From NCBI GenBank assembly GCA_009746045.1, contig RPFO01000279.1, forward strand, positions 70,001-100,684: a stretch of DNA of 30,684 nucleotides. Direction: 5' to 3'. Shown in pieces: positions 12,101 through 20,660 of this stretch. The position numbers were made by a program, and so were the translations under genes. Each line of letters opens with the position of its first letter. Within the stretch, counting starts at the first letter, position 1. The notes beneath the pieces are model-generated. The model had not been told where the DNA came from. It searched no databases and was given only the letters and a program-made list of their open reading frames with translations. Origin of the DNA: Mesostigma viride (Eukaryota > Streptophyta > Mesostigmatophyceae > Mesostigmatales > Mesostigmataceae).

Positions 12101-13159
12101 AACATTTTTGAAAACAAAATCACGATTAAAAATGGAAGAACATCGATGTGCTCCACCTTGTGGAACCCCAGGTGGCCCACATCATCGTAACCCCAGGTGG
12201 CATCGTCGTCACGCTTGCGATACCTACTTTTGCAATAGCTGTTACTTTCACCATAGTGAGGGCGTATGCTCACGTGATGCAGTCTGCGTGTCAGCTAATT
12301 ATTTTGTTATGATAGTGCTATTAATACTATATAATTATTATTGTGATAGTAGTATTATATTGCGTCACAACTTTTTCCCATCGCCCAAACATTCCATTTG
12401 CATGATGCCCTTGTACCACCCCAGGTGGCCCGCGTCGTGGTCACGCGCGGCGAGCAGGGCGCGGACATCCTCGCCGCCAACCGCACCACGCTGCACATCC
12501 CCCCCCGTCCAGTCAAGGCAGTCGACACCAACGGCGCGGGTGACGTGTTTGCGACCTCATTTATGCTTGCATCCGACAAGACGGACAACGGGAAACGACA
12601 CAGCCGGTTGGCCACGCTGAGGGGCTTGCTGGGTGGCGGTGTCAAGGGCTCATTGAATCCTATTTTGAATAACGAGGAGGCAGGGCCAGAGAGTAAGGCG
12701 AATCAAGCAGAGCTTGAGTTGGGCGGCGTATGGGCCGCGTTGAGGGGCTTGTGCTTGGGGGGCAAGGGCTCGTTGGATGAGGAGGCGGGCCCAGAAAGAA
12801 GGGTTGAACAAGCAGCTAGGTGGGAGCGTGACGGTGTGCTGGCGGGGCAAGCGGCAGCGGTGGCGGCATCCTTTGCAGTATCCAAGCCGCAGTCGTGCAA
12901 GCCTTTTTGTACCATGGACGGTTACCGGCCGCTATCAACGCGGGAGGATAACAATGGCACTGCTAGATCGAATAGTACGGATAGGGAAAGAAGCGCCGAT
13001 CATGGGCCTGACTGGTGGGGAGGGGCGCCAGAGGGGGGGCATGATCTAAGGGTAGTGCTGGACGCGTACCTGCGCCTCTGGACGCTGGGCACGCGCTGGC
13101 TGAAAGATGCTGCGCTCGGGTTGGTCGGCGGCCCAGTATGGCCAGAGACCAACAAGTAA
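6183..13159 (+). CDS. PfkB-family carbohydrate (sugar/nucleoside/inositol-type) kinase, at least five exons, 5' end missing
   Basis: Exons are 6183-6248, 7478-7615, 9618-9803, 11255-11434 and 12425-13159 (stop TAA at 13157). Every junction is GT-AG and phase 0, and together they give about 434 residues. Landmarks: LLLVGLVTDDLVDG (first strand and substrate loop), GGAISYAAAVASAHG (first PfkB signature), WGNKRKL and LLLGTLLLGEMD in the middle, VVVTRGEQGADI, and DTNGAGDVFATSF at about residue 224. The last is the GAGD anion hole with the catalytic base Asp at about 230. PfkB kinases transfer phosphate from ATP to a sugar or related alcohol in the cytosol or plastid; the layout resembles the plant inositol-3-kinase-like branch, but substrate cannot be read from sequence. 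The start codon was not found. The last exon carries an odd insertion of about 85 codons after FMLAS, containing two diverged tandem copies, possibly an unspliced intron, before AAAVAASFAVS. Confidence 0.82.
6362..6388 (+). repeat. Intronic echo of the exon 1 3' edge and donor
   Basis: GGGCAGCACGTGCCGGT followed by a Cys/Ala-like GCATGC tail repeats the real exon end and donor at 6235-6258 (GGGCAGCACGTGCCG|GTACGCATG) about 129 bp downstream. The copy also keeps a GT donor (GTGAGC). Confidence 0.8.
6487..6582. repeat. 9-bp tandem repeat (CATCGCTAC), intronic
   Basis: A run of CATCGCTAC units, with some CATTTGCTAC variants at its left side, lies in the first intron of the PfkB gene. Confidence 0.85.
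7354..7376 (+). repeat. Intronic echo of the exon 2 acceptor and 5' edge
   Basis: CAGGGTGGTGCCATCTCATACGC differs at only one position from the real acceptor and exon start at 7475-7497, 121 bp downstream. After the match the sequence diverges and is not coding. Confidence 0.85.
8041..8225. repeat. 37-bp tandem repeat, 5 copies, intronic
   Basis: Units begin at 8041, 8078, 8115, 8152 and 8189, each GAGTTGTGTGGGG followed by TTATGTCTTTTCCTGCAT or close to it. They lie in the second intron of the PfkB gene. Confidence 0.95.
8690..9065. repeat. 81-bp tandem repeat, about 4.5 copies, intronic
   Basis: ATGAAAGA recurs at 8750, 8831, 8912 and 8993. The period is divisible by three, so a plus-strand ORF runs through with a repeated 27-residue unit (FSMKDPTKGIYPLFP...). 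The location between two proven kinase exons and the lack of homology argue that this ORF is not a gene. Confidence 0.95.
9202..9276. repeat. 24-bp tandem repeat, 3 copies, intronic
   Basis: TATTCAACCC recurs every 24 bp (about 9207, 9231 and 9255) in the second PfkB intron. Confidence 0.85.
9429..9441 (+). repeat. Intronic echo of the exon 3 acceptor and 5' edge
   Basis: CCAGCTCACGTTC is identical to the real acceptor plus exon start at 9614-9626, 185 bp downstream. It is short, so it weighs less on its own than the other echoes. Confidence 0.55.
9966..10009 (+). repeat. Intronic echo of the exon 3 3' edge and donor
   Basis: CGCTGGCTATGGGCCTGAG followed by GTGAGGTG and a G-rich GGGGTGGCCTT tail imperfectly repeats the exon end, donor and following intron at about 9787-9828. 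Confidence 0.7.
10025..10104. repeat. 10-bp tandem repeat (CCTAGAACAC)
   Basis: About eight units, one with a GAGC variant, in the third PfkB intron. Confidence 0.95.
10580..10652. repeat. 8-bp tandem repeat (ACTATACT)
   Basis: About nine units, AT-rich, in the third PfkB intron. Confidence 0.95.
11573..11730 (+). repeat. Three intronic echoes of the exon 4 3' edge and donor
   Basis: The real edge (about 11411-11455) reads CTGGAGGGCCTGCTGCCAAAG|GTGGGGGACGCTTGCG and on. Copies occur at 11573-11615 (including GCTTGCGTTGTGG from the intron), 11649-11682 and 11702-11730. The first two also share the upstream string ATCTTTCCACAACATTCT, so they are a tandem pair of about 76 bp. Confidence 0.85.
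12155..12215 (+). repeat. Two intronic echoes of the exon 5 acceptor and 5' edge
   Basis: CCCCAG|GTGGCCCACATCATCGT (junction at 12171/12172) and CCCCAG|GTGGCATCGTCGTCACGC (junction at 12196/12197) both imitate the real CCCCAG|GTGGCCCGCGTCGTGGTCACGC at 12419-12446. The first copy would translate as VAHIIVT beside the genuine VARVVVT. Confidence 0.8.
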
Positions 13160-13273
13160 GCGCGCTAATACTAGCGGTCTAATTTAGGTAGTCCATCACT
13201 CTAGTGTGTTACATATCCTCCCCACGGAGGTATGTCCTTAATTAATTTACTAAACACTCAGAGGATCAATGTA

Positions 13274-13317
13274 CTAATTAATTAAACACGTGCTCCTGTT
13301 GGGGAGTCACGGAGCAC
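13274..13317. repeat. Dispersed hairpin repeat, copy 1
   Basis: A TAATTAATTA run, then GTGCTCC (13290-13296), a spacer with GTTGGGGAGTCAC, then GGAGCAC (13311-13317), forming a 7-bp stem. Related copies lie at 13692-13743 and 28355-28405. Confidence 0.7.
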
Positions 13318-13615
13318 CAGAGTGCTTTTAATCCCTGAGTGTGCACAGCGGGCAGGGGGCAGAGAACCCCCCCTTCCCTCATGCCGCAGGGTGCACAATG
13401 CGACCCGTCGAAATGATCCGGCACCCCCTGTGGGTGCAATAAAGCTTCGACGTCGCAAAAGCATAGCGGATGCAGTAGGGCTACCTCATGGTCCAGTGGC
13501 CACAGATAGGCTTGGAGCTCATTCAGAGGCGCTGGTTTGGGGGATTATAAAGACCTCTCCCTGAGCCTGAAGGGTTTTAGGGGCATACCCAGGGTTCGCC
13601 CGGATAGCCCCTACT

Positions 13616-13684
13616 ATGAAGACTACCGCCCCATCTGCCATTACAGTAGTCGACAGCTCAGATGAGGATTATATCGCCCTCTAG
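13616..13684 (+). other. 22-codon ORF with SUMO-interaction-like motif
   Basis: ATG to TAG encodes a short peptide containing AITVVDSSDEDYIAL: a hydrophobic triplet followed by an acidic/serine run, the form of a SUMO-interacting motif. It lies between two copies of the dispersed hairpin repeat. It may be a chance ORF or the truncated start of a retroelement protein. I see no further coding sequence. Confidence 0.2.
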
Positions 13685-13691
13685 TGACTAT

Positions 13692-13743
13692 ATTAATTAA
13701 TTATTAATTAGACTCGTGCTCCCGTTGGAAAGTCACGGAGCAT
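13692..13743. repeat. Dispersed hairpin repeat, copy 2
   Basis: The same order as copy 1: an AATTAATTA run, GTGCTCC, GTTGGAAAGTCAC, GGAGCAT. It sits 8 bp before the first TGGA array. Confidence 0.7.
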
Positions 13744-13750
13744 TAACCCC

Positions 13751-14877
13751 GATGGATGGATGGATGGATGGATGGATGGATGGATGGATGGATGGATGGA
13801 TGGATGGATGGATGGATGGATGGATGGATGGATGGATGGATGGATGGATGGATGGATGGATGGATGGATGGATGGATGGATGGATGGATGGATGGATGGA
13901 TGGATGGATGGATGGATGGATGGATGGATGGATGGATGGATGGATGGATGGATGGATGGATGGATGGATGGATGGATGGATGGATGGATGGATGGATGGA
14001 TGGATGGATGGATGGATGGATGGATGGATGGATGGATGGATGGATGGATGGATGGATGGATGGATGGATGGATGGATGGATGGATGGATGGATGGATGGA
14101 TGGATGGATGGATGGATGGATGGATGGATGGATGGATGGATGGATGGATGGATGGATGGATGGATGGATGGATGGATGGATGGATGGATGGATGGATGGA
14201 TGGATGGATGGATGGATGGATGGATGGATGGATGGATGGATGGATGGATGGATGGATGGATGGATGGATGGATGGATGGATGGATGGATGGATGGATGGA
14301 TGGATGGATGGATGGATGGATGGATGGATGGATGGATGGATGGATGGATGGATGGATGGATGGATGGATGGATGGATGGATGGATGGATGGATGGATGGA
14401 TGGATGGATGGATGGATGGATGGATGGATGGATGGATGGATGGATGGATGGATGGATGGATGGATGGATGGATGGATGGATGGATGGATGGATGGATGGA
14501 TGGATGGATGGATGGATGGATGGATGGATGGATGGATGGATGGATGGATGGATGGATGGATGGATGGATGGATGGATGGATGGATGGATGGATGGATGGA
14601 TGGATGGATGGATGGATGGATGGATGGATGGATGGATGGATGGATGGATGGATGGATGGATGGATGGATGGATGGATGGATGGATGGATGGATGGATGGA
14701 TGGATGGATGGATGGATGGATGGATGGATGGATGGATGGATGGATGGATGGATGGATGGATGGATGGATGGATGGATGGATGGATGGATGGATGGATGGA
14801 TGGATGGATGGATGGATGGATGGATGGATGGATGGATGGATGGATGGATGGATGGATGGATGGATGGATGGATGGAT
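13751..14877. repeat. (TGGA)n array 1, about 1.13 kb, pure
   Basis: About 280 perfect tetranucleotide units with no visible interruption. Because the period is four, all frames stay open and give WMDG (plus) or HPSI (minus) repeats; these are not genes. The length is probably a lower bound or an assembly estimate. Confidence 0.98.
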
Positions 14878-15215
14878 TTGCTGAGCTTCGCTCATTTTAT
14901 ATATGACGCGTGGACGGGCTCAAAGGGGACCGACCTGCCGTAGGTAGCGTAAGACTAGCGCTTGTCACGAGGGTACTGCACCGGCCGGCCCTTTTTGTGC
15001 CTAGGCTGAGTGTGGTTCCGGAGTGCAGGCCTAGGTAGCTTCTAACGTACGTCACTAGACCTTGTTACCTGCGCCAGCCGCCAGGCGTGGCGCAACTGTG
15101 ATTGGCAGTCAGTACACCTTGTACCTGCGCCAGCCGGCAGGCCTGCGTGGCGCAATGTGAATGATAGTCAGTACTTAGAGTGGTGTAGGGGACGTAGGGA
15201 GGCCTCTTTTCAGCT
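14876..15215. repeat. Segment A of a duplicated unit
   Basis: This 340-bp segment is repeated, apparently identically, at 16445-16784 (constant offset 1569). It begins directly where the TGGA array ends, with TTTGCTGAGCTTCGC. It contains two related hairpin-forming stretches (TGCGCCA...TGGCGCA, about 15071-15095 and 15125-15153), each followed by AGTCAGTAC, in tandem at about 55 bp. No coding sequence is recognised. Confidence 0.95.
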
Positions 15216-16256
15216 TCGCAACTTGATCCCAGCATTTGCTGGCAAGGTCGGCTGGCCGCTATGGCGGCTGCGCTGAATGTAAGACGATGCTATCGGCCTC
15301 TCCGGGCGTGGAGAGGCCTGGAATAAAGGTCTTTATGTTCGCCACCCACCGTTACAGGCCACGGTAATGGTTGTTGGGTGGGGGGCTCTACGTTTTGAGT
15401 AAAATGGTGTGATTTCCGGCGCTGGGCCCACTGACGATTCCCCTCTACCCCTGGGTGCGGCAAGCGGCTTCCTGACACTGGGGAAGCTGCGATTTTAGTC
15501 GGACAACGTCAGGGAAGGAGCCATACAGGCCAGGGCCAGCGGCTACGGTGGAAAGAATCACAGGTGGAGGCGAATCTGCCTTAAACGTGGAGATGGCTAG
15601 CGCGGGGTGCCAGGGTAGCCCATAACTGCCAGGAGCCTGACAGCGGACCCGATCTTTCGGCCTGTGGCCAGACGGGAGTTTCGGGGAGGATGCGGGGCTG
15701 GAGCGAATCTTGGTGGGAGGAGCGCGCTCTTCATCATTGCCCAGTTTTTCAGCAAAGAATGTTCGCCTGGCGGGGCTGAAATTCTTGCTGTTTTATCGCC
15801 TTGTTTTTATCCTGTATGATGCATTATAGGAAAAGCGATAAAGAGTTCGGTTCAGCCAGGGGGGCATATCTATGCCATAAAAAATTTCCTACAACAACAC
15901 AAGCCCTGGTCAGGGCCTTGGCTAAGCAGTTTCCAAGCCAAGGCCTTGGTAGGGTAGAGGGCCTATCGCCACAAAGGTTTCAATGCCGGGAAATCCCAGC
16001 CTCGGGGGTGGGGCTGGTGATGGGTCCTGGGCTTGTGAGAGACGGTCCGGGGGCGTAAGGCCTAATGAGCAGCCGCTGGAAACCGCCCCCCTAACGGGGG
16101 GAACGACATGGGTGCCGCCCTGCGTCCGCCGGGAAACCGTAGCGGCCACACGGGGGCGGCAGTACAGCCGTGGCAGCGTGCAGGAGGGGGGCCATGGGCG
16201 GAAAGAAAATCGGCACCAAGGTTGGCGACAGCCTTGGTGGCCAGGAAGGAGGTGTG
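15216..16256. other. Segment B, unique middle of the duplicated unit; no gene recognised
   Basis: GC-rich and rich in potential RNA structure: a perfect 9-bp stem (15295-15303 with 15310-15318, loop GGGCGT) followed by AATAAAG, and several C-run/G-run pairs near 16086-16102. Minor ORFs show no family motif. This 1041-bp stretch is missing from the second copy of the unit and is replaced there by 27 bp. Confidence 0.6.
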
Positions 16257-16445
16257 GGGGCAACACCTTGTGTTCGAGTATGCTGGGCCCCCAGCATGGT
16301 GCTACAATAACCAACTTGATAATGATGTGCACTGAGTTTGAAGGTGTGGTATAGGCTGTCCGTATAAAGCCTAGCACACAAAAATGTAAAATAAATGTTT
16401 CTCTTGGTGGGAAGGAACTCCAATGGACCAAAAACAAGAAATGTA
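16257..16445. repeat. Segment C of a duplicated unit
   Basis: Repeated at 16812-17000 (constant offset 555). It includes an 18-bp palindrome with 8-bp arms (ATGCTGGG...CCCAGCAT, 16280-16297) and an A-rich end with AATAAA (about 16390). It ends in AAATGTA, directly before segment A'. Confidence 0.95.
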
Positions 16446-17000
16446 TTTGCTGAGCTTCGCTCATTTTATATATGACGCGTGGACGGGCTCAAAGGGGACC
16501 GACCTGCCGTAGGTAGCGTAAGACTAGCGCTTGTCACGAGGGTACTGCACCGGCCGGCCCTTTTTGTGCCTAGGCTGAGTGTGGTTCCGGAGTGCAGGCC
16601 TAGGTAGCTTCTAACGTACGTCACTAGACCTTGTTACCTGCGCCAGCCGCCAGGCGTGGCGCAACTGTGATTGGCAGTCAGTACACCTTGTACCTGCGCC
16701 AGCCGGCAGGCCTGCGTGGCGCAATGTGAATGATAGTCAGTACTTAGAGTGGTGTAGGGGACGTAGGGAGGCCTCTTTTCAGCTCCCACCCACCCACCCA
16801 CGCTGCTAAGAGGGGCAACACCTTGTGTTCGAGTATGCTGGGCCCCCAGCATGGTGCTACAATAACCAACTTGATAATGATGTGCACTGAGTTTGAAGGT
16901 GTGGTATAGGCTGTCCGTATAAAGCCTAGCACACAAAAATGTAAAATAAATGTTTCTCTTGGTGGGAAGGAACTCCAATGGACCAAAAACAAGAAATGTA
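16445..17000. mobile_element. Internally deleted copy (A'-C') of the 1.57-kb unit
   Basis: A' (16445-16784) plus 27 bp containing (CCCA)n (16785-16811) plus C' (16812-17000). Relative to the upstream copy, segment B (1041 bp) is gone. The dimer A-B-C-A'-C' is bounded on both sides by TGGA arrays in the same orientation, as if it had landed in one array. No transposase or reverse transcriptase is encoded, so calling it a mobile element is inference; it could be a complex satellite. Confidence 0.5.
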
Positions 17001-19205
17001 TGGATGGATGGATGGATGGATGGATGGATGGATGGATGGATGGATGGATGGATGGATGGATGGATGGATGGATGGATGGATGGATGGATGGATGGATGGA
17101 TGGATGGATGGATGGATGGATGGATGGATGGATGGATGGATGGATGGATGGATGGATGGATGGATGGATGGATGGATGGATGGATGGATGGATGGATGGA
17201 TGGATGGATGGATGGATGGATGGATGGATGGATGGATGGATGGATGGATGGATGGATGGATGGATGGATGGATGGATGGATGGATGGATGGATGGATGGA
17301 TGGATGGATGGATGGATGGATGGATGGATGGATGGATGGATGGATGGATGGATGGATGGATGGATGGATGGATGGATGGATGGATGGATGGATGGATGGA
17401 TGGATGGATGGATGGATGGATGGATGGATGGATGGATGGATGGATGGATGGATGGATGGATGGATGGATGGATGGATGGATGGATGGATGGATGGATGGA
17501 TGGATGGATGGATGGATGGATGGATGGATGGATGGATGGATGGATGGATGGATGGATGGATGGATGGATGGATGGATGGATGGATGGATGGATGGATGGA
17601 TGGATGGATGGATGGATGGATGGATGGATGGATGGATGGATGGATGGATGGATGGATGGATGGATGGATGGATGGATGGATGGATGGATGGATGGATGGA
17701 TGGATGGATGGATGGATGGATGGATGGATGGATGGATGGATGGATGGATGGATGGATGGATGGATGGATGGATGGATGGATGGATGGATGGATGGATGGA
17801 TGGATGGATGGATGGATGGATGGATGGATGGATGGATGGATGGATGGATGGATGGATGGATGGATGGATGGATGGATGGATGGATGGATGGATGGATGGA
17901 TGGATGGATGGATGGATGGATGGATGGATGGATGGATGGATGGATGGATGGATGGATGGATGGATGGATGGATGGATGGATGGATGGATGGATGGATGGA
18001 TGGATGGATGGATGGATGGATGGATGGATGGATGGATGGATGGATGGATGGATGGATGGATGGATGGATGGATGGATGGATGGATGGATGGATGGATGGA
18101 TGGATGGATGGATGGATGGATGGATGGATGGATGGATGGATGGATGGATGGATGGATGGATGGATGGATGGATGGATGGATGGATGGATGGATGGATGGA
18201 TGGATGGATGGATGGATGGATGGATGGATGGATGGATGGATGGATGGATGGATGGATGGATGGATGGATGGATGGATGGATGGATGGATGGATGGATGGA
18301 TGGATGGATGGATGGATGGATGGATGGATGGATGGATGGATGGATGGATGGATGGATGGATGGATGGATGGATGGATGGATGGATGGATGGATGGATGGA
18401 TGGATGGATGGATGGATGGATGGATGGATGGATGGATGGATGGATGGATGGATGGATGGATGGATGGATGGATGGATGGATGGATGGATGGATGGATGGA
18501 TGGATGGATGGATGGATGGATGGATGGATGGATGGATGGATGGATGGATGGATGGATGGATGGATGGATGGATGGATGGATGGATGGATGGATGGATGGA
18601 TGGATGGATGGATGGATGGATGGATGGATGGATGGATGGATGGATGGATGGATGGATGGATGGATGGATGGATGGATGGATGGATGGATGGATGGATGGA
18701 TGGATGGATGGATGGATGGATGGATGGATGGATGGATGGATGGATGGATGGATGGATGGATGGATGGATGGATGGATGGATGGATGGATGGATGGATGGA
18801 TGGATGGATGGATGGATGGATGGATGGATGGATGGATGGATGGATGGATGGATGGATGGATGGATGGATGGATGGATGGATGGATGGATGGATGGATGGA
18901 TGGATGGATGGATGGATGGATGGATGGATGGATGGATGGATGGATGGATGGATGGATGGATGGATGGATGGATGGATGGATGGATGGATGGATGGATGGA
19001 TGGATGGATGGATGGATGGATGGATGGATGGATGGATGGATGGATGGATGGATGGATGGATGGATGGATGGATGGATGGATGGATGGATGGATGGATGGA
19101 TGGATGGATGGATGGATGGATGGATGGATGGATGGATGGATGGATGGATGGATGGATGGATGGAGGGAGGGATGGAGGGATGGAGGGAGGGAGGGAGGGA
19201 TGGAG
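17001..19205. repeat. (TGGA)n array 2, about 2.2 kb
   Basis: Pure TGGA units to about 19164, then mixed TGGA/GGGA up to 19205. It has the same orientation as array 1. Long WMDG/HPSI readings here are artefacts of the four-base period. Confidence 0.98.
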
Positions 19206-19880
19206 GGAGGGAGGGAGGGAGGGAGGGAGGGAGGGAGGGAGGGAGGGAGGGAGGGAGGGAGGGAGGGAGGGAGGGAGGGAGGGAGGGAGGGAGGGAGGGA
19301 GGGAGGGAGGGAGGGAGGGAGGGAGGGAGGGAGGGAGGGAGGGAGGGAGGGAGGGAGGGAGGGAGGGAGGGAGGGAGGGAGGGAGGGAGGGAGGGAGGGA
19401 GGGAGGGAGGGAGGGAGGGAGGGAGGGAGGGAGGGAGGGAGGGAGGGAGGGAGGGAGGGAGGGAGGGAGGGAGGGAGGGAGGGAGGGAGGGAGGGAGGGA
19501 GGGAGGGAGGGAGGGAGGGAGGGAGGGAGGGAGGGAGGGAGGGAGGGAGGGAGGGAGGGAGGGAGGGAGGGATCGAGGAGGGAGGGAGGGAGGGAGGGAG
19601 GGAGGGAGGGAGGGAGGGAGGGAGGGAGGGAGGGAGGGAGGGAGGGAGGGAGGGAGGGAGGGAGGGAGGGAGGGAGGGAGGGAGGGAGGGAGGGAGGGAG
19701 GGAGGGAGGGAGGGAGGGAGGGAGGGAGGAGGGAGGGAGGGAGGGAGGGAGGGAGGGAGGGAGGGAGGGAGGGAGGGAGGGAGGAGGGATGGATGGAGGG
19801 ATCGAGGGAGGGAGGAGGGAGGGAGGGAGGGAGGAGGGAGGGAGGGAGGGAGGGAGGGAGGGAGGGAGGGAGGGAGGGAG
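19206..19880. repeat. (GGGA)n array
   Basis: Derived from the TGGA array by a T-to-G change in the unit. There are a few interruptions (ATCGAGG near 19572 and 19801, one-base contractions near 19727 and 19783, and a return to GGATGGATGG at about 19788). It is strongly purine-biased on the plus strand and so a candidate for triplex or G-quadruplex formation. Confidence 0.97.
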
Positions 19881-19921
19881 CACTATACTTTTCGTCCGAG
19901 GGTAGTAAAAATGATCCGAGG

Positions 19922-20300
19922 CGTAAATTACGAGGTGGTAATTTACGGCGCAGACTACTCTTACGGTTTACAGAGATGGGATCTTTCTCGTAAGCTACGA
20001 GTTAGATCCGAGGTAAGATCCGACGTCGTAATTTACGAGGTAGTAATTTACGAGGTAGTAATTTACGAGGTAGTAATTTACGAGGTAGTAATTTACGAGG
20101 TAGTAATTTACGAGGTAGTAATTTACGAGGTAGTAATTTACGAGGTAGTAATTTACGAGGTAGTAATTTACGAGGTAGTAATTTACGAGGTAGTAATTTA
20201 CGAGGTAGTAATTTACGAGGTAGTAATCTACGAGGTAGTAACATACGAGGTGTTAACGTACGAGGTAGTAATGTACGAGTTGGTAATTTACGAGTTGTAA
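19922..20300. repeat. 15-bp satellite (TAGTAATTTACGAGG) with an inverted leader
   Basis: About 15 near-perfect units from about 20027, with decaying units at the right end. Upstream, 19922-19947 forms a perfect 10-bp stem (CGTAAATTAC...GTAATTTACG) made from the same words. The period is divisible by three, so repeated VVIYE readings appear; they are not genes. Confidence 0.95.
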
Positions 20301-20640
20301 CTTAAGATGTCTTCTATTTATTTGGTTTTAATTTGTGCAATGTTCAGTTTCATGAAATGAGCCTAAAAGAGTTTATTATTTCATATTTCAGCATAAAACA
20401 AAGTTTAGTTAACCAATATGTCTTCATTCTCACATTTCAGCCGATGTCCTTGTCGCATTTATAATACATTGAAACTCTAACACAAGACATCAAGGAGACA
20501 ACCATCGCAGGCCAGAAATCGGGATAATCCGGACCATGGTAGCACAATATATGATCAGATAACCAAGTCGGCTGATGACATCCTTAAATATTTATTGGCT
20601 TTGTTATCATCCATTGGATTGCGTGACAAACTCGCTCGAG
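20301..20640. other. No feature recognised
   Basis: AT-rich single-copy sequence with no convincing ORF or repeat on either strand. It may be 3' flank of the minus-strand gene that ends near 20661. Confidence 0.5.
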
Positions 20641-20660
20641 GCACCGATGGGTGGGGTCTT

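Noticed and set aside
13716-14906. Long WMDG-repeat and HPSI-repeat ORFs (also 16926-20300 and 28463-29366)
   Set aside because: A four-base period keeps every frame open; they are simple-sequence artefacts, not proteins.
16062-16083. Hammerhead-ribozyme-like core (CTAATGAG, short stem, GGAAAC)
   Set aside because: The essential G of CTGATGA is A here, and no cleavage-site stem follows in the right place.
20027-20300. CRISPR-like regular repeats (also 2792-3187 and 27443-28010)
   Set aside because: Head-to-tail satellites with no unique spacers, in a eukaryotic context.
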